DNA from: Toxotes chatareus
Lineage: Eukaryota; Chordata; Actinopteri; Toxotidae
Reading direction: 5' to 3'
NCBI GenBank assembly: GCA_016801885.1
Contig: CM028902.1
Location: forward strand, 21,915,580-21,979,579
Length of the DNA: 64,000 bases
Part shown: positions 59,840 through 64,000 of the stretch, piece after piece
Numbering within the stretch: the stretch's first letter is position 1
Layout of the letters: each line of letters begins with the position of its first letter
Made by a program: the position numbers and the translations under genes
The notes under the pieces: model-generated
Told to the model about the DNA's origin: nothing
Databases searched by the model: none
What the model saw: the letters and a program-made list of their open reading frames with translations, nothing else

Positions 59840-60555
59840 TAGTGCTGCACGATTAATCTAATCGCAATCGCGATGTCACGCTGTTCGATTACGTAACCGC
59901 ATAAAAGACTGCGATTTGCGATTTGATGTAAACCAATGCGGAGTAATTGACGCCACATCCACACGCCGTGGGCAGCCGCAGGTATGGTCACGTGACTACC
60001 CCGTCTTTCAGCAAACGGTAGTGACCGACATGGACGCTGAGGAGGAACACGAGGGACAAGCAGAAAAAAAATGCTACTTCTGTTGTATGGCCATACTTTG
60101 GATTCAGGCATGACGACCCTGAACAGCAAGACGTGCTGTGTAAAACCTGCAAAGCTAAAGTCGCTACGTCCCGAGGTAATACGACCAATCTCTATCAACA
60201 TCTGAGACAACACAGAGAAAAATTCGACGTGTGCATGCAAATAAAAGCTCAACCAAGTAACGTGAAAGATAAAACTGAAAACCGCCTGAAAGAACCACAA
60301 CGTATAACCACGGATACATTTTGAAAATATTTATTTTAAAACTTTTTTTAATTTTTGATATTAAGTTATTTGGAACAAACAGTCTGTAATCTTCAGGGTT
60401 TGTTTTGTTTTTTTGTGTCATGTGTATGTTTTGAGTTGAGAAATACACAAACTATCATTATTCTGTGTTGTCCCTGATATTCATGCAAGTGGACTCGTGA
60501 CACCATTTATTTATAATATCGCAATCGCACGTTTTCATCAAATCGTGCAGCACTA
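59840..60555 (+). mobile_element. Non-autonomous hAT transposon
   Basis: The ends are inverted repeats: tagtgctgcacgatt at 59840 and aatcgtgcagcacta ending at 60555. The 8-bp sequence GTCTCCAT flanks both sides (59832-59839 and 60556-60563), the target duplication length of hAT elements. Within its 716 bases it keeps the start of a transposase with a BED-type zinc finger (LCKTCKAKV and then NLYQHLRQH, 60130-60210), preceded in another frame by VVWPYFGF. The rest of the transposase is deleted, so the element cannot move itself. Confidence 0.93.
60030..60324 (+). pseudogene. Truncated hAT transposase start (BED finger)
   Basis: A reading frame begins with Met at 60030 (MDAEEEHEGQAEKK). A run of eight A at 60062-60069 then shifts it out of the frame that continues as TSVVWPYFGFRHDDPEQQD and the BED cysteines and histidines (CKTC, then YQHLRQH). 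That frame ends at a stop, 60322-60324. Without the DDE core it cannot be a transposase. Confidence 0.75.
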
Positions 60556-60569
60556 GTCTCCATCTAAAC

Positions 60570-60773
60570 CAGGGGTGGGCAAACCGTTCCACAAAGGGCC
60601 GGTGTGGCTGCAGGTTTTTGGTCCAACCAATGAAGAGCACACAGTTTGACCAATCAACTGTCTGAAGACTGAGATCAGTTGATTAAATGAGTCAAGTCTG
60701 GTGTGCTGCTGCTTGGTTGGAACAAAAACCTGCAGTCACACCAGCCCTTTGTGGAACAGTTTGCCCACCCCTG
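60570..60773. mobile_element. Palindromic hAT-type MITE
   Basis: This 204-bp element has inverted ends: caggggtgggcaaac at 60570 and gtttgcccacccctg ending at 60773. The similarity of the two arms extends about 60 bp with four or five mismatches, so it can fold as a long hairpin. ATCTAAAC flanks both sides (60562-60569 and 60774-60781), an 8-bp target duplication. It has no coding capacity. Its left duplication overlaps the right duplication of the neighbouring hAT element by two bases. Confidence 0.93.
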
Positions 60774-63559
60774 ATCTAAACTGATCAGGCCAGAAACTGT
60801 ATTGATCGCTTGACTGTCCACTGGAAGGACATCACTCCCTTGTTTATTTATTTTTTCACCATCTGTCCTTCGCTCCCTCCAATAACTCCTTTTCCCCTCT
60901 CCTCAGTTTTCCTCTTTTCTTTTGCATCCCCCTCTCTGCCTGTCGCTGTGTGGTATAAAACGAAACAGAAAGTTTGACTAACCCCTCAAACACGCATGCA
61001 CTCAAATTCATTCGTCTGTGGTCAAGTGAAGGATGACCCTTTTTTTCATTTTCATGCCGTAAAACAGAGTTTATCGGTCCTAACACCTTGCTTCCTCATC
61101 ACTGTTTTACTTATTTATGAAGTAGCCAGTAACGCTCTCAACATATATGAAGGGAAACAGTATGAGGGTAGTTTTGGGCATTTAATAATTCTGGTAATAA
61201 AATGTCTGTGAGTGTATGTGTGGGCCATGATGGTGATGGCCGTACCTGCTTCAACTATAACACCAGTATAAAGCAGCAGCTGATCCCAGTGGCGTGTAGA
61301 CTAACCAACCAGCCAAAATTCACTATCAGTAAAATCCCTAATGGTTTATACCAATCTCATCCTCCAGTATAGACATATATAGAAATATATATTTCACACT
61401 AATATACTCCTCATATTCCTGCAGAGGTCAGTGCTGTTGGACTAATGTGTACTGAAAATGTCCACATGTGAACATTACACGTCCTCTCTCAGCCTGTACA
61501 TACGATGGATGTGTGAGTGTACTTATCCAGATGAGTTGGAAATGTCTTTCTTAAAAAAATGTATTGAAGAACTGTTTTTGTATTCTTGCTACTTTCTACC
61601 ATGTGAAATGCTTTGACAAATGCTCTTTTGTTGTTTTTGTAGTTCATGTAGTGATTGTATTGGTATGTTGCAGGGAATCTCAAAGATCACCCTGTGTGTG
61701 TGTGTGTACGTGAGTCTGAGTGTGTGAATGTAAATGATATTCTGTCAAACAGGGAAATTCAGACTGAAGAGAATTGTATTGGAAACATTTCAACAGACCT
61801 ATGCCTTTTTTTTTTTAAATTACTTACCTTACTGGTCTGTCAGAAAGCTGTTTGTTTCTTGTTTTTTTTGCAGGATGAACCTGCACCTTGTGTTAAATAT
61901 TATCCATGTTTTGAAAGAAATATTAATACTGTTTTTCCTGTTACATGTTGCGTTGAGCTCGACGTTGTGTCTGCCAGGGTGGGTTTATACCAGAGTGAAT
62001 GACGCCTTCCTCTTCTTCGAATGCTACGAGATTCTTAAGAAGCCTGTAACACTGGTTGGTTTACGTGTCAGCTGTGATCGCTATTGTTCCTCTCTCTGTC
62101 CGTCTGGGAAGCTGTTCCCTCCTCTCTCGCCTTCCTCTCTTTCGCTGTAGGTTCGCAGTTTGAGTGCAGTATTGAAAAGTATTTAATACTTGGAAAGAGG
62201 CCAAGGAGATGGAAGTGAAATATATTTTTTCTAAATTCTGGCCTTTAATTTTTCTTTTTGTGTTAGCCTTATGGTGGGGCCATGGTACCTCTCTGCCTCC
62301 TCTTCTTCTGCTTTCTCTCTCTGTCCTTCATCATCATTATCATCATATGAGGTCTAATGGTTGGTCCCATCAGCCACTGTATTTTTAATTTCTGAATTTG
62401 GCATTATGAGACTTTGAGAACAACTTGGATTTAAAGTTTTAAAAAGTACTGTATGTTTTTCATGGTTTCACATTTGTTTATGTTTTTTTTTTTTTAATTA
62501 ATCTTTTAATTGATATGAATATCTATATTCTTGGAGGGAGAGACCAGGGCCTTGGGAAAGGTTTGCGATAAAGATGGCTGTATTTTTTTAAAATTACATT
62601 TGCCAGTGTTGTACTCAGCTTTCACAATCCAGAGTTCTGTCTAAGTCCAAATCACAGAAGAAGACTTTTCACAAAGATTTCTGTGGTGGTGTAAAAAAAA
62701 GGTGAATAAGTACAACACAAACACTGTTCATGTTTGCCAAGAACTACAAGTGCTCAAGGACGTGTTAATTGGTGCTGACACATCATCAGATGTGCATAAT
62801 AAAAAAATAGACACTCCAGGTGCAAGACAGGGACCTCACATACTGTTTAGTGCTGACAGTAGACTTAACATGTATGATCATAATAATAATGATAATAATA
62901 ATACAAGTGTACGTTCAAAGCCAAAGAATAATTCCAGCCCAGCAGCACTAGTATAGTAGTTAGCATTAGTGAGGGCGACTGTCTGCATTTGTCCTGCGTG
63001 TTATAGATTGAACTCTCATCGTAACAGTAAACGGACCAATCTGAGAATGCAGCGAGGAACCACCTTCAAAGTGGAAGGGAACAATGTCACATCTCGATCA
63101 AATCCCTCATCCAGCAAGCAGGAGAGGAAAGTCTCCGGTATAAGCACAAATGTAATAATTGGGCCCGCTCTGCATTTTAACTGCTGGTTTGAATGGAAAT
63201 AGTTCAGGCACCAGTTTACCCACCGGCCATCCTCTCTCCTCTTCAGTTCCACTAAATAAGCCCATCAGACCCTGGTGTCTCTTGCTCTCTGCATGCTTGC
63301 TGTGTTAGTTCCTGTGTTCTGTCCCTGGGAACTGGTGCCCCACCCCTCTCCCTTTCCTCCCCTCTCTCCCCCTCCCTCCCCCTCCGGCAGCACTGTTCCC
63401 TCCTATAGCTTTTTCAAATTGTACTGTAGTTTATGTGAATGATGTTGATGAAAAAAAACCTTTAAAAAGAAAAAAACTTTGTGACAACGTACAGTACGTG
63501 TACATTCATGCTAAGATTATCTGTATGTATGTAGCATTCAATTACACACAGCACTAACA

Positions 63560-63565
63560 AATAAA
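63560..63565 (+). terminator. Distal znf319 polyadenylation signal
   Basis: AATAAA followed by a T-rich stretch, the last good hexamer before the window ends. Confidence 0.5.
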
Positions 63566-63589
63566 ATTTTTTTCATTTATAAACTTACA

Positions 63590-64000
63590 TGAGTTGTGAG
63601 ATTCTTCAAGCAGGGATTCAACTCTAAGAACTTCAAATGTTATCTGTCTAACATTGGTTCTTGATGTTTGTTGGTCTCTTTGGCTTATAAAAAGTTTTCA
63701 TTTGAAAAACACACAGTTCTAACAGTTGTTTCTACCCTTTGATAATATTTATGATCATGTGTTAATAGTTAACGACAGTGTGGCACACATTGCAATTTGC
63801 CCAGCAAAGACTGGCGAAGCACATACTGTGAGTTCTGCCATCATTTAGTTCTACATGAGGCCCAAGGCAAGACTGAAAAAAAAAAAAAAAGCTGGGAACA
63901 TGAGTCCTGCATGAATATAATCATTACTGACCAACCAGACTTAACTTCTGGTTGAATCGAATGTTGAAGAATATCACACACTGTTAATTTCATTTTATTT
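63590..64000. other. Downstream sequence, nothing recognised
   Basis: No gene or named repeat is seen. An A run lies at 63876-63890. Confidence 0.5.

Larger units (their letters stand above)
59379..63565 (+). other. Probable long 3' UTR of znf319
   Basis: No further coding exon is seen to the end of the window. AATAAA hexamers are at 61196-61201 and 63560-63565; the last would give a 3' UTR of about 4.2 kb. The stretch contains two hAT-type insertions (59840-60773), a short TG run near 61695, T-rich runs, a C/T-rich block (63340-63390) and a short aataat-type run (62880-62902). Confidence 0.5.

Noticed and set aside
1..64000. CRISPR arrays, operons, bacterial-type promoters, tRNA or rRNA genes
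   Set aside because: The window is vertebrate nuclear DNA. No spaced direct-repeat array and no complete tRNA or rRNA sequence was found.

Overview
This is vertebrate genomic DNA, almost certainly from a ray-finned (teleost) fish. The evidence is intron-split vertebrate genes with short to medium introns, many CA/TG microsatellites, and the mobile elements usual in fish: Tc1/mariner relics, a chromodomain Ty3/gypsy retrotransposon, hAT elements and a LINE 3' tail. Coordinates of all coding exons were derived by hand from splice sites, reading frame and recalled family conservation. No alignment was run.

Layout. 1-9.5 kb is repeat-dominated: a Tc1/mariner transposase relic (-), then a 1.2-kb segment present twice (1471-2674 and 7266-8469) flanking a 5'-truncated, frameshifted gypsy element with its 3' LTR (2675-7265), then a second, inverted-repeat Tc1-like relic. 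9.5-13.0 kb has no recognisable gene and may hold the 3' UTR of the next gene. 13.0-22.4 kb (-) is a seven-exon mitochondrial carbonic anhydrase V gene. 25.3-33.4 kb (-) is a 17-exon uba2 (SUMO-activating enzyme subunit 2). 33.7-34.1 kb (-) holds two in-phase exons of a tyrosine-recombinase-like sequence lacking its nucleophile. 36.7-42.5 kb (+) is lcat, and 1.1 kb downstream in the same orientation lies its paralogue pla2g15 (43.6-50.2 kb). 52.5-55.3 kb (-) is usb1, head to head with znf319 (+, coding exon 57.6-59.4 kb), whose probable 4.2-kb 3' UTR carries two adjacent hAT-type insertions with visible 8-bp target duplications.

The genes act in separate processes: mitochondrial bicarbonate supply (CA5), SUMO activation (UBA2), plasma cholesterol esterification (LCAT), lysosomal phospholipid breakdown (PLA2G15), U6 snRNA 3'-end trimming (USB1) and probable transcriptional control (ZNF319). 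From general knowledge, CA5A, LCAT, PLA2G15, USB1 and ZNF319 are all on human 16q, so most of this row is old conserved linkage. UBA2 is on human 19q.

I found no new multi-gene system. The points most worth checking are: (a) the empty-site/filled-site arrangement around the gypsy element, which is either a real recent rearrangement or two haplotypes joined in the assembly; (b) the direct lcat-pla2g15 tandem with discordant introns; (c) GT microsatellites starting at or beside 5' splice sites; (d) the recombinase-like relic; and (e) the paired hAT insertions in the znf319 3' region.
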